The position numbers were made by a program, and so were the translations under genes. Below, in pieces: positions 14,388 through 22,924 of a stretch of DNA of 36,810 nt. The stretch covers positions 1 through 36,810 of the forward strand of contig JAUXRH010000307.1 in assembly GCA_030682075.1 (NCBI GenBank), read 5' to 3'. The first letter of the stretch is position 1; the number at the start of each line of letters is the position of its first letter. The DNA is from Nitrosomonas sp. GTDB taxonomy: Bacteria; Pseudomonadota; Gammaproteobacteria; Burkholderiales; Nitrosomonadaceae. The notes beneath the pieces are model-generated. The model saw only the letters and a list, made by a program, of their open reading frames with translations. It ran no database searches and had not been told where the DNA came from.

Positions 14388-16166
14388 ATGAAATCAAAAT
14401 TTAAAGTTCCTCAGAATGAAATTGCGCAAGTATTGGTCAGTTTCAAACGCGCATTTCGTACGGTCGGCGTTTTCAGTGCCGTCATTAACCTGCTGATGTT
14501 AATGCCGGCGATTTATATGCTGCAAATATATGACAGTGTTTTATCTGGTCGCAATGAGATGACACTGCTCATGTTAACGCTGATCATGCTGGGTGCCTAT
14601 ATTTTCATGGGTGCATTGGAATATGTACGCAGCTTTGTTTTAATCAGAGTGGGCGCGCAACTCGATATGAAGTTGAATAAGCGGGTCTATAACGCGGCCT
14701 TTGAACAAAGTTTAAAGCAAGGCGGAGGCAATGCCGGGCAGGCTTTAAGAGATTTGACCAGTTTACGTCAATTTCTGACCGGCAATGCTTTGTTTGCCTT
14801 TTTTGATGCCCCCTGGTTTCCGATTTACCTCGCGGTCATTTTCATGTTTCACCCCTGGCTTGGGTTTTTTGCTTTATTTGGAACTTTGATCCTGGTATTA
14901 CTGGCTTACCTTAATGAAAAGGTATCCCATAAACCGCTGGCAGAAGCCAATTCCATGGCGATTGCATCAACCACGCTGGCGACCAATAATTTGCGTAATG
15001 CCGAAGTCATCGAAGCCATGGGTATGCTGCCGAATTTGCGCGCGCGCTGGTATGAATTACATTCAAAGTTTTTAAACCTGCAGGCCGAAGCCAGTGAAAA
15101 ATCCGGGAGTATCACGGCCATTTCAAAGGCTACGTCGGTTGCCATACAATCATCCGTTTTAGGGCTGGGCGCATTACTGGTTTTAGACGACAGCATTTCT
15201 CCAGGCATGATGATCGCTGCTTCCATATTATTTGGCCGAGCCGTTGCGCCCATACAACTATTAATTGGGGTATGGAAACAAATTGGCACGACACGCAGTG
15301 CTTATGAACGACTGGTCGAATTGCTGGAGCATAATCTCGAGCGCAAACCCAATATGGCACTACCCAGACCCAAGGGTGTTATTTCAGTAGAAAATGTAAC
15401 GGCCATGCCGCCGGGCGTTCCAGTGCCAGTCATTAAGAACTTGAATTTTTCAATTGCTGCGGGTGAAGTTTTAGGCATCATTGGACCCAGCGGCTCTGGC
15501 AAATCGACCCTGGCACGCCTGTTGGTGGGCGTATGGCCAGCGGCAGCAGGTAAGGTTCGACTCGACGGCGCCGATGTTTTTCAATGGAATAAAGATGAAC
15601 TGGGTCCTTATATTGGTTATTTGCCACAGGATATCGAATTATTTGGTGGTTCAGTCAAGGAAAATATTGCACGCTTTGGTGAAATTGATGCGGACAAAGT
15701 CATTATGGCGGCCCAGCGTGCAGGTGTTCACGAGATGATTCTCAACATGCCGAAAGGTTATGACACCCTGTTGGGTGAAGGGGGAGCAGGGCTCTCCGGC
15801 GGTCAGAAGCAGCGACTTGGGCTGGCGCGCACGATGTATGACGATCCTTCGCTGATTGTACTGGATGAACCTAATTCAAATCTGGATGATGTGGGTGAGC
15901 AAGCATTGCTGGCCGCCATTATTGATTTACGTAATCGCGGCAAAACCATCGTCTTGATCACTCATCGAACCAGTATTATCAGCGTCACGAATAAATTGCT
16001 TTTATTGCATGATGGGATGGCCAAAATGTTTGGTCCTACTGATCAGGTATTAGCGGAATTAACCAAGCAACAGAAGCAAGCACAGCAAACCCTGTTGACG
16101 CAACAGCAAGAAAAGAAACAGGCTGCGGAACAAAGCCAGGCGCCGCGAACGGTTAATGTGGTTTGA
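14388..16166 (+). CDS. Type I secretion ABC transporter (PrtD/AprD type)
   Basis: This 592-residue inner-membrane protein powers type I secretion. The N-terminal part has about six membrane helices, starting near residues 28-46. It lacks the peptidase-like domain of HlyB, which fits the PrtD/HasD branch. The ATPase part shows Walker A GPSGSGKS (366-373), signature LSGGQ (469-473) and Walker B LIVLDEPNSNLDD. A glutamine-rich tail (about 557-586) is unusual and could be a coil. ATG 14388 is chosen; TTG at 14382 would add two residues. The two partners follow in the same orientation. No substrate gene is recognised in the window. Confidence 0.93.
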   Translation: MKSKFKVPQNEIAQVLVSFKRAFRTVGVFSAVINLLMLMPAIYMLQIYDSVLSGRNEMTLLMLTLIMLGAYIFMGALEYVRSFVLIRVGAQLDMKLNKRVYNAAFEQSLKQGGGNAGQALRDLTSLRQFLTGNALFAFFDAPWFPIYLAVIFMFHPWLGFFALFGTLILVLLAYLNEKVSHKPLAEANSMAIASTTLATNNLRNAEVIEAMGMLPNLRARWYELHSKFLNLQAEASEKSGSITAISKATSVAIQSSVLGLGALLVLDDSISPGMMIAASILFGRAVAPIQLLIGVWKQIGTTRSAYERLVELLEHNLERKPNMALPRPKGVISVENVTAMPPGVPVPVIKNLNFSIAAGEVLGIIGPSGSGKSTLARLLVGVWPAAAGKVRLDGADVFQWNKDELGPYIGYLPQDIELFGGSVKENIARFGEIDADKVIMAAQRAGVHEMILNMPKGYDTLLGEGGAGLSGGQKQRLGLARTMYDDPSLIVLDEPNSNLDDVGEQALLAAIIDLRNRGKTIVLITHRTSIISVTNKLLLLHDGMAKMFGPTDQVLAELTKQQKQAQQTLLTQQQEKKQAAEQSQAPRTVNVV

Positions 16167-16243
16167 CATATAAAAGCTTCATGAACTGATAAATACTGCC
16201 ATCTGCAGATCAATAAAACACGGATAACCGTACGAGAATAAAT

Positions 16244-17599
16244 ATGAAACCTTTGCGCGAAGAAAAAGATGCAATCACGGATGTTGTCCCGATTGATCTG
16301 CCAGACACCAATGTCAAGACCGACGAAACCGTTCACGCTCGACTGGGTTGGTGGATTGTCCTGGCTGGCGTGGGTGGTTTCTTTTTATGGGCCTCCTTTG
16401 CACCGTTAGAGAAAGGCGTGCCATTATCCGGCACTGTGACAGTATCAAGTAACCGTAAAGCGGTGCAACATCCCACCGGTGGTATTGTTGATACCATACT
16501 GGTCAAAGAAGGCGATGCCGTCAGAGCAGGCCAGGTGCTGGTGAAAATGAATGATGTTCAGGTCAAGGCAGAGGCCGAGATTACACGCGGTCAACTCTAT
16601 TCAGCACGCGCAGTTGAAGCACGTTTAATTGCCGAACGGGATAATAACGCGGAAATCAACTTCCCCCCGGCGTTGCTGGCGATGCATAATGACCCGCGTG
16701 TCGCTAATAACCTGAGTTTGCAGAATCAGTTATTCTCATCACGCAAATTATCATTACAACATGAGCTTGCGGCTGTTGACGAGAATATTTCTGGCCTGAA
16801 AGTCCAGCTAAACGGTCTCAAAGAGTTAAACACCAGCAAGCAAAAACAATTACAATTTTTGCAAGAACAGCTGACTGGCCTGCGCGAGCTGGCAAAAGAT
16901 GGCTTTGTTCCACGTAATCGTGTGTTTGATCTGGAACGTACTTATGCGCAATTAACCGGGGAAATTTCAGAAAATATCGGTAACATGGGCCGTACCCAGC
17001 GCCAGATATCCGAACTGACCTTACGTCGCGTACAACGACTGGAAGAATATCAAAAAGAAGTGCGCCAGCAGTTATCCGATATTCAACGCGAAGCGGAAGC
17101 ATTAACCAGTCGACTCATTGGGCAGGATTTTCAGTTAGCTAATGCGCTGGTAAAAGCCCCGGTTGATGGGATCGTCGTGGGGATCGCCGTATTCACCCAT
17201 GGTGGCGTCGTGGCGCCTGGATTTCTTTTGATGGATATTGTCCCGGACGAAGACATGCTGGTTATTGATGGACAAATACCGGTCCATTTGATTGACAAGG
17301 TACATCCAGGGCTTCCGGTTGATTTAATTTTCTCCGCTTTTAACCAAAATAAAACACCGAATATTCCCGGTATCGTCACGCAGGTATCAGCCGATCGATT
17401 AACTGATCAACATACCGGGATGCCGTATTACAGCATGAAAGCCAAGGTTGCGCCGGAAGGTAAAAAGTTGCTTGCCGAGCATCAGGTTCGTCCGGGCATG
17501 CCCGTTGAAATCTTTATTAAGACAGGTGAGCGTTCATTAATAAATTATATGTTGAAACCGATTCTTGATCGGCTTCATTCATCACTCAGCGAAGAGTAA
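16244..17599 (+). CDS. Type I secretion membrane fusion protein (HlyD/PrtE type)
   Basis: This 451-residue adaptor links the ABC pump to the outer-membrane channel through the periplasm. It has a short cytoplasmic N-terminus, one membrane helix (about 35-52, LGWWIVLAGVGGFFLWASFAP), a first lipoyl half (GGIVDTILVKEGDAVRAGQVL), a long helical hairpin at about 100-285, the second lipoyl half (LVKAPVDGIVVGI) and a beta-barrel domain. The C-terminus has the PGMPVEIFIKTGERSL pattern typical of HlyD-family proteins. It lies 77 bases after the ABC gene and ends two bases before the next gene's GTG. Confidence 0.93.
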   Translation: MKPLREEKDAITDVVPIDLPDTNVKTDETVHARLGWWIVLAGVGGFFLWASFAPLEKGVPLSGTVTVSSNRKAVQHPTGGIVDTILVKEGDAVRAGQVLVKMNDVQVKAEAEITRGQLYSARAVEARLIAERDNNAEINFPPALLAMHNDPRVANNLSLQNQLFSSRKLSLQHELAAVDENISGLKVQLNGLKELNTSKQKQLQFLQEQLTGLRELAKDGFVPRNRVFDLERTYAQLTGEISENIGNMGRTQRQISELTLRRVQRLEEYQKEVRQQLSDIQREAEALTSRLIGQDFQLANALVKAPVDGIVVGIAVFTHGGVVAPGFLLMDIVPDEDMLVIDGQIPVHLIDKVHPGLPVDLIFSAFNQNKTPNIPGIVTQVSADRLTDQHTGMPYYSMKAKVAPEGKKLLAEHQVRPGMPVEIFIKTGERSLINYMLKPILDRLHSSLSEE

Positions 17600-17604
17600 T
17601 CGTG

Positions 17605-18957
17605 ATGCTGAACTTACTTAATCGGTTTTTTGTTCCTGTTATACTTGCGCTATGGTTACTGCAAACAAGCCATGTTCATGCCCTGGGTCTTTTGGAAGCC
17701 TATGAAACAGCGCTGGAAAATGACCCAACCTTCCGTTCAGCGATACATGAGAATGAAGCGGGTCAGCAGGAAAAAGCCATTGGTCTTTCCGGCCTGCTAC
17801 CTACTTTATCAATGACTCATGCACAGAGCCAAAATACTGGAACGAGAGAGTTAACCGGCGCCTCTGGTTCAACGGGAGCGCAACCGCTGAATTTCGATAG
17901 CCAGGTGAGTACCTTATCACTGCGTCAACCGTTGCTTAATATGGAAGCCGTCGCCAACTATCGCCAGGGTGTGTCCAAAGCAGATTCCAGCAGCGCGAAA
18001 TTTGCCGGCCATAGCCAACATCTGATGCTGCGGCTGGTAGAAGCGTATGTTGAAACACTACTGGCGCAGAATCGCTTAACCCTGGTTGAGGCACAACGTG
18101 ACACTCTGGAAGAACGTAAACTTGTCAATGAGCATATGTTACAGCAGGGTGAAGGTACGACAACCGATGTACTTGAAACACAATCAAAATACGCATTGGC
18201 CCTGGCAGAAGTCATTGAAGCCAGCGATGAACTCGAAGTCTCGCGTCGAAAGCTGGCAGCCATTGTGGGTGGGGATATAGGAAATCTTGACCGCTTATCC
18301 GACGAATATCAGGTACATCATGCGATACAGCTGCCGGCTTATGATATCTGGCAGGAACTGGCGCTTGAACGCAATGCGGAACTGGTGACACAACGTTACA
18401 CGGTAATATCAGGCAAAGAAGAAATCAAAAAGCGTCATTCCGGCCATGCGCCTCGCGTCGACCTTGTGGCAAGCCTTAGCAGAAATAAGGCAGGATCATT
18501 TATCACCGCAAACCAGGACGTCAATCTGGCCTCTGTTGGCGTTGAGGTCAATATTCCCATCTATGCCGGTGGCCGGGTAAATGCCACCACGAGTCAAGCC
18601 AGATCGAACCTTGCCCGCACAGAAGCTGATTTGGATGCCATGATCGATAAGGTCCTGGTCGAACTACGCAAACAATATCAACTGGTGGCAAGTAGTGTAC
18701 GGCGAATTGAGTCTCTCGAACTGGCTGTTGAATCAGCCCAGTTACTGGTTCAAGCAACCCAGAAAAGCATTCTGGGCGGCGTTCGGATCAATCTGGATTT
18801 ACTGGATGCGCAGCAGCAATTATTTTCTGTACAAGGCCATCTTGCCCAAGCCCGTTATAACTATCTTCTTGCCTATCTACGTTTAAAAATGACGGCAGGA
18901 ACACTGGACCTGGATGATTTGCAAATGATTTCTGCTTATTTTATTCCAGATAACTAA
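17605..18957 (+). CDS. TolC-family outer-membrane secretion channel
   Basis: This 450-residue protein has a signal peptide ending near HVHA (residues about 1-26) and two repeats of the TolC fold. Each starts with a helix such as GLLEAYETALENDPTFRSAIHENEAG, and they are joined by NYRQG and DVLETQSKYALA segments. The second half carries GVEVNIPIYAGGRVNATTSQA, the usual outer-membrane efflux signature. It completes a three-gene secretion set. A GTG lies one codon earlier; ATG 17605 has the better spacing (8) from GAAGAG in the previous gene's end. TolC-like proteins can serve several pumps, but the position suggests dedication to this system. Confidence 0.92.
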   Translation: MLNLLNRFFVPVILALWLLQTSHVHALGLLEAYETALENDPTFRSAIHENEAGQQEKAIGLSGLLPTLSMTHAQSQNTGTRELTGASGSTGAQPLNFDSQVSTLSLRQPLLNMEAVANYRQGVSKADSSSAKFAGHSQHLMLRLVEAYVETLLAQNRLTLVEAQRDTLEERKLVNEHMLQQGEGTTTDVLETQSKYALALAEVIEASDELEVSRRKLAAIVGGDIGNLDRLSDEYQVHHAIQLPAYDIWQELALERNAELVTQRYTVISGKEEIKKRHSGHAPRVDLVASLSRNKAGSFITANQDVNLASVGVEVNIPIYAGGRVNATTSQARSNLARTEADLDAMIDKVLVELRKQYQLVASSVRRIESLELAVESAQLLVQATQKSILGGVRINLDLLDAQQQLFSVQGHLAQARYNYLLAYLRLKMTAGTLDLDDLQMISAYFIPDN

Positions 18958-18974
18958 ATCTTCCTGGCAAATGA

Positions 18975-19178
18975 TTATTTAGATATCGCATTCTTTAATG
19001 CGGCTTGATAGGCAAGCTTTGCGGTACTGGCAATGGCTAATCTGGCCTTAAGCTGCATAATCTCATTTTCTACAAAATTTAAATTAGTAATCTGTGCTTT
19101 TGCTTCATCACTTAGATCAGATACTAAATAATCGGTACCATCAATCGTTACCTTGGGTAGGTTATCAGTCATTTCCAT
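18975..19178 (-). CDS. Small DUF6447-like protein
   Basis: This 67-residue protein is soluble-looking. Its N-terminus LPKVTIDGTDYLVSDLSDEA is followed by a helix with NFVENEIMQLKARLAIASTAKLAY, matching the DUF6447 pattern as I recall it. No enzyme motif is visible. It lies tail-to-tail with the TolC-like gene, 17 bases apart. Such proteins occur near type I secretion genes in my recollection, but a functional link is not established. The start ATG fits the family pattern. Confidence 0.7.
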   Translation of the reverse strand: MEMTDNLPKVTIDGTDYLVSDLSDEAKAQITNLNFVENEIMQLKARLAIASTAKLAYQAALKNAISK

Positions 19179-19233
19179 CCTTAATGTTTAATCGGGTTTG
19201 TTATTTTACAGCTTTATTCGATATTAAGCTTCA

Positions 19234-19413
19234 GGGCACCTCTAAAAATTCAGAGTTCTAAACAAGATCGGGCGCGAATAAAAAATGTTGACGCAGCATA
19301 TGATTGATAGGTAAGGAAATATTTTTTGTGAGCAGCGAAGTATGGTGACGAAACGGAGTAAGCAGACAAGTCGCAAAGCGGCTGCTCGCAAATATGGATT
19401 TTTAGAGGTGCCC
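19234..19413 (+). repeat. 180-bp MITE-like element, copy 1
   Basis: It is bounded by GGGCACCTCTAAAAA and TTTTTAGAGGTGCCC, perfect 15-bp terminal inverted repeats. Copies at 23065-23244 and 30347-30526 have the same length and orientation and are closely similar throughout. The interior has a conserved AGTCGC..AAAGCGGCT hairpin region, slightly imperfect in this copy. There is no transposase inside, so it would need an enzyme supplied elsewhere. It supplies the stop codon of the minus-strand gene ending at 19402. Confidence 0.85.
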
Positions 19414-19881
19414 ATCAGTCAAACTCAGTAATGTGATTTCATATCCAATCAAAACAGCGTAACCAGATAAAATAAAGTAGATCAAATGCACTACTCGAAT
19501 ACTTTGTGTCAACTTAACCTCATGGTGAATCGTTAAAAGTAACAATGCAAAGGCGGTCAATGCGAGTTTAACAGCGACAAATTTATGCAGGCTATCCGCG
19601 ATGAGTACTTCCATAAATACATTAAGCTCTTCTCCACCTTCAGCCAATATATTTAAAGTAAAAAAAGCATCTAAAGAACTCAAAATCATGATGCTGATGA
19701 CACAAAACACCAGATGGTTCGAATAAATATCAACATAGGCAGGCGCTTTTATCTGATCTCTTCGCCCGCCCGACCGTCGACCGGATTTAATGCCCAGTTG
19801 AAATTTACAAAAAAAAGGCATTCCAGAACGCCGCTCATAATTTCGCTTATCCTTATCAATTACCGCTTTATTACAAGTCAT
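19402..19881 (-). CDS. DUF5658-like membrane protein ending in a repeat
   Basis: This 159-residue protein has a basic, hydrophilic N-terminus (about 1-48, with RRSGGRRDQ) and about three hydrophobic spans (near 52-75, 85-118 and 128-150). The pattern LSSLDAFFTLNILAEGGEELNVFME matches DUF5658 as I know it. Function is unknown. The last three residues (GHL) and the TAA lie inside the terminal repeat of the 180-bp element. The original C-terminus has therefore been replaced or slightly trimmed. It is transcribed away from rpmH. Confidence 0.7.
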   Translation of the reverse strand: MTCNKAVIDKDKRNYERRSGMPFFCKFQLGIKSGRRSGGRRDQIKAPAYVDIYSNHLVFCVISIMILSSLDAFFTLNILAEGGEELNVFMEVLIADSLHKFVAVKLALTAFALLLLTIHHEVKLTQSIRVVHLIYFILSGYAVLIGYEITLLSLTDGHL

Positions 19882-20023
19882 GAGATGTGCCGCCCAATGA
19901 TTTTTTAACTATTATTTTTGAGAAATAGACGGATTGAGTTTAATTCCACAGATAACAAATTGCAACCAACAACGGCAAGTACTTTTTATGCGCCATAAGC
20001 AAATAGAAAATTAACGAATAATG

Positions 20024-20053
20024 TTGACACCGAACCCCATAACAGGTTGTAAT
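20024..20053 (+). promoter_or_regulatory. Candidate rpmH promoter
   Basis: TTGACA at 20024-20029 matches the -35 consensus perfectly. TGTAAT at 20048-20053 serves as a -10 box after an 18-base spacer; TAATAT two bases downstream is an alternative at poorer spacing. Transcription would start near 20060, about 40 bases before rpmH. A strong promoter is expected for this ribosomal-protein gene. Confidence 0.6.
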
Positions 20054-20099
20054 ATGCGGTTCTATTTACTGAACTTTACTTTAGATTTGAGGGAAAAAA

Positions 20100-20237
20100 A
20101 TGAAACGTACTTATCAGCCGTCGGTTATTCGCAGAAAACGTACGCATGGCTTCCTTGTACGCATGAAAACCCGTAGCGGTGCTGCCATTATCAGAGCGCG
20201 CAGGGCTAAGGGCCGTACCCGCTTAGGTGTTATTTAA
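20100..20237 (+). CDS. rpmH: 50S ribosomal protein L34
   Basis: This 45-residue basic protein of the large ribosomal subunit has the near-invariant sequence [20 protein letters not shown] and a [13 protein letters not shown] tail. The length is standard. A Shine-Dalgarno-like GAGGG lies about 8 bases upstream. The usual proteobacterial order rpmH-rnpA-yidD-yidC follows. dnaA, which often lies upstream in the opposite direction, is not present here. Confidence 0.97.
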   Translation: MKRTYQPSVIRRKRTHGFLVRMKTRSGAAIIRARRAKGRTRLGVI

Positions 20238-20288
20238 CGCTCAGGCAAATGGGATATTAGCTTTACTGAACAAGACAAGAACAATTTT

Positions 20289-20642
20289 ATTTATTCCCTG
20301 CCAAAAAATTGCCGACTACATAAAGCGGAAGATTTTTCTGCAGTCATGCGTTATCGATGCGTAACCAATGGTGATTTTCTTCAGATGTACGCAAAACCGA
20401 ACACCTTCGGTTATTCGCGGCTGGGTTTAATTGTTGCGAAGAAAGTGATGCGGCGTGCAGTAGATCGCAACAGGATAAAACGTATATTGCGGGAAGTATT
20501 TCGTGTGAATAAGCTATGCCAGGAGACTGAAAAAATGGATTGGGTGTTGCGCCTTCGACGTCCAATTGCAAAAACTGATTCAGTCAGACTGACAGCGGAA
20601 ACTAAAGCACTCATGCTTGAGTTACAACGATGTCACGAATAA
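20289..20642 (+). CDS. rnpA: Ribonuclease P protein component; start codon unusual
   Basis: This protein binds the RNase P RNA and helps mature the 5' ends of tRNAs. The core [26 protein letters not shown] is diagnostic. The conserved N-terminal region [18 protein letters not shown] is encoded in frame upstream of the first ATG (20346), so starting there (98 residues) would cut it off. No ATG, GTG or TTG lies between the rpmH stop and that region. AUU at 20289 would give 117 residues, close to the E. coli length (119). AUU at 20256 and CUG at 20298 are alternatives. The rpmH stop is in this same frame. The 3' end overlaps yidD by 13 bases. Confidence 0.85.
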   Translation: MYSLPKNCRLHKAEDFSAVMRYRCVTNGDFLQMYAKPNTFGYSRLGLIVAKKVMRRAVDRNRIKRILREVFRVNKLCQETEKMDWVLRLRRPIAKTDSVRLTAETKALMLELQRCHE

Positions 20643-20839
20643 TTATCCTTTTTATCAAGTTTTACCAATATTGCATCAGCCCCTATCTGGCGCCATCGTG
20701 TCGGTTTAATCCAACCTGTTCCCAATACGCATGTGAAGCATTAGCGAAGCATGGGTTTTTTCGGGGGATGAAACTGACGATTTGGCGTATTTTGCGTTGT
20801 AACCCATGGTGCCGTGGCGGATATGAACCAGTGCCTTAA
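20630..20839 (+). CDS. yidD: Membrane protein insertion efficiency factor YidD
   Basis: This 69-residue protein is a small, cysteine-containing, membrane-associated factor that assists YidC-dependent insertion. The family pattern [27 protein letters not shown] is unmistakable, as is the C-terminal [14 protein letters not shown]. It overlaps the end of rnpA, as is usual, and precedes yidC by 159 bases. Confidence 0.96.
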   Translation: MSRIIILFIKFYQYCISPYLAPSCRFNPTCSQYACEALAKHGFFRGMKLTIWRILRCNPWCRGGYEPVP

Positions 20840-20998
20840 ATTAACCTATTTGTGTTATAACGCTTAATTAAAGAATTGTACAAAATGTGAGCTAAAAACG
20901 CGCTGACACAAAAAAGTTAAATTTAATATTTTATAATTTGATGCACGCCTAAATCAAAAGGTAGTTGTCAGAAAAAACCAACCTGACCAGAGTTTAAG

Positions 20999-22924
20999 AT
21001 GGAAACAAAAAAACTTGTATTGATTATTATTTTATCGACTTCATTGTTGTTTCTATGGGATGCATGGGAAAAAGAAATACGAACTACCGCACCACAGACA
21101 ACGTCTGACACGCTCACCGCTTCTGTTGCCGGCTCGACTGATCAACGGCATGATGCACTTCCAGTACCCGGGGATGAACTCGTTACAGCATCAGGAAATA
21201 CCACGGCATCTGACATTGAGGGCGTAACACCGTCAATCACGCCGCGTCTATTGGAGGAAGGTGAAAAAATTCGGGTAACGACTGATTTGGTTATCGCGGA
21301 AATTGATACTGCCGGCGGTGATATTCGCCGCCTTGGCCTGTTGAAACACCCTTCCAGGGAAGATGAAACAAAGCCTTATGATCTTTTGCAAAATTCGACG
21401 GCACATATCAGTGTCGCGCAATCAGGGCTGATTGGCGATGAATTACCCAGTCACAAAACAAAATATACAGTTGAATCAGAGGTACATAATTATGAATTAA
21501 GGCCGGGTGATGACACCGTTGTGGTACGCCTATTGGCTCCAGAAGTTAATGGAATTCAAGTAGCCAAAACTTATACTTTTCATCGCGGTACCTACGTTAT
21601 TGATGTTGCGTTTGAAATAGCAAACCATAGCGATTCTTCAATTCAGCCTTTTTCATATTTTCAAATTTTGCGTGACGGTAATCAACCCGAAGCAAGTTCA
21701 GCCCTTATGATGCCGTCTTACCTGGGCGCGGCGATTTACACGGATGAGGGGAAATTTCAGAAAATTAAATTTTCTGATCTGGATAAAAATAAAGCAGATT
21801 ATCCTGCAAATGATGATAATGGCTGGATTGCCATGCTGGAACATTATTTTGTCACCGCATGGATACCTGAACAACAAACACCTCGCGAATATTATGCCAA
21901 GCGCTTAACAGCGAATCATTATACCGCCGGAATAATTGCCCCCGTTGGCTCCGTGTCGCCAGGTCAAACAAAGACGGTTTCAGAGCAACTTTACGCTGGC
22001 CCGCAGGAACAAAAAAAACTGGCGGAGCTTGCCCCCGGACTTGACCTGACAGTCGACTATGGCTGGCTGACGATAATAGCCAAGCCATTGTTTTGGTTGC
22101 TTTCTTTTTACCACTCCTATGTTGGAAACTGGGGTATCGCCATCATTCTTCTGACCTTGACGGTTAAGCTGATTTTTTTCCCGTTATCTGCAGCGGGCTA
22201 TCGGTCAATGGCAAAATTGCGTGTCGTTACCCCAAAATTGCAGCGTATACGCGAACAATATAGCGGTGACCGTCAACGCATGCATCAGGCAATGATGGAA
22301 TTTTACAAGGAAGAGAAAATTAACCCGATGGGTGGCTGTTTACCCATTTTGGTTCAGATCCCGGTATTTATTGCACTTTTCTGGACATTACTGGCAGCAG
22401 TAGAGTTGCGCTATGCGCCATTAACATTGTGGATAACGGACATGTCAGTACCCGATCCATATTATGTTTTACCGCTGTTAATGGGTGTTTCCATGTGGCT
22501 ACAATCCAAACTCAGCCCTGTGCCGGCGGATCCGATTCAAGCCAAAATAATGAAGATTATGCCGGTCGCGTTCAGCATTTTCTTCTTCTTCTTCCCATCT
22601 GGCTTGGTACTTTACTCTCTGTGTAACAATATCCTTTCTATCGCCCAGCAATGGCAGATAACACGAATGTTTGAGCGTAAAGCGGAAGAAGATGCACAGA
22701 AAGATAAAACCAGAATTAAGGGTAAAGTAAAGAATAAACCGGACAATGGTGAACTTCTGCTTGCAGCTCCTGCTTCTTCAGCGGACGATAAAGACGGCGG
22801 TAAAAGTGAGATCGGTAACGATGAACAATCCGTCCTATCTACCGAAGATGCGGAAAAAGAAAAGAGCAAACCTGGAGCCAAGCCTAAAGGTAAAACTGTG
22901 GTTAAGAGGGCAAGAAAGAAATAA
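20999..22924 (+). CDS. yidC: Membrane protein insertase YidC
   Basis: This 641-residue insertase places proteins in the inner membrane, alone or with SecYEG. It has an N-terminal membrane helix (METKKLVLIIILSTSLLFLWD), a large periplasmic beta domain (about 30-350) and the conserved insertase core of five helices (about 360-555, with VGNWGIAIILLTLTVKLIFFPLS and NPMGGCLPILVQIPVFIALFW). It is about 90 residues longer than E. coli YidC. The extra part is a charged, lysine-rich tail from about residue 557, ending RARKK. Such tails bind ribosomes in some bacteria. No obvious Shine-Dalgarno sequence is visible. Confidence 0.96.
   Translation: METKKLVLIIILSTSLLFLWDAWEKEIRTTAPQTTSDTLTASVAGSTDQRHDALPVPGDELVTASGNTTASDIEGVTPSITPRLLEEGEKIRVTTDLVIAEIDTAGGDIRRLGLLKHPSREDETKPYDLLQNSTAHISVAQSGLIGDELPSHKTKYTVESEVHNYELRPGDDTVVVRLLAPEVNGIQVAKTYTFHRGTYVIDVAFEIANHSDSSIQPFSYFQILRDGNQPEASSALMMPSYLGAAIYTDEGKFQKIKFSDLDKNKADYPANDDNGWIAMLEHYFVTAWIPEQQTPREYYAKRLTANHYTAGIIAPVGSVSPGQTKTVSEQLYAGPQEQKKLAELAPGLDLTVDYGWLTIIAKPLFWLLSFYHSYVGNWGIAIILLTLTVKLIFFPLSAAGYRSMAKLRVVTPKLQRIREQYSGDRQRMHQAMMEFYKEEKINPMGGCLPILVQIPVFIALFWTLLAAVELRYAPLTLWITDMSVPDPYYVLPLLMGVSMWLQSKLSPVPADPIQAKIMKIMPVAFSIFFFFFPSGLVLYSLCNNILSIAQQWQITRMFERKAEEDAQKDKTRIKGKVKNKPDNGELLLAAPASSADDKDGGKSEIGNDEQSVLSTEDAEKEKSKPGAKPKGKTVVKRARKK

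Noticed and set aside
19882-20099. Replication origin upstream of rpmH
   Set aside because: Only imperfect DnaA-box-like words were seen (for example around TCCACAGATAA), with no cluster and no dnaA gene.
20903-20937. yidC promoter from CTGACA and TATAAT
   Set aside because: The spacing is 23 bases, too long for a sigma-70 promoter, and yidC is usually transcribed with the upstream genes.
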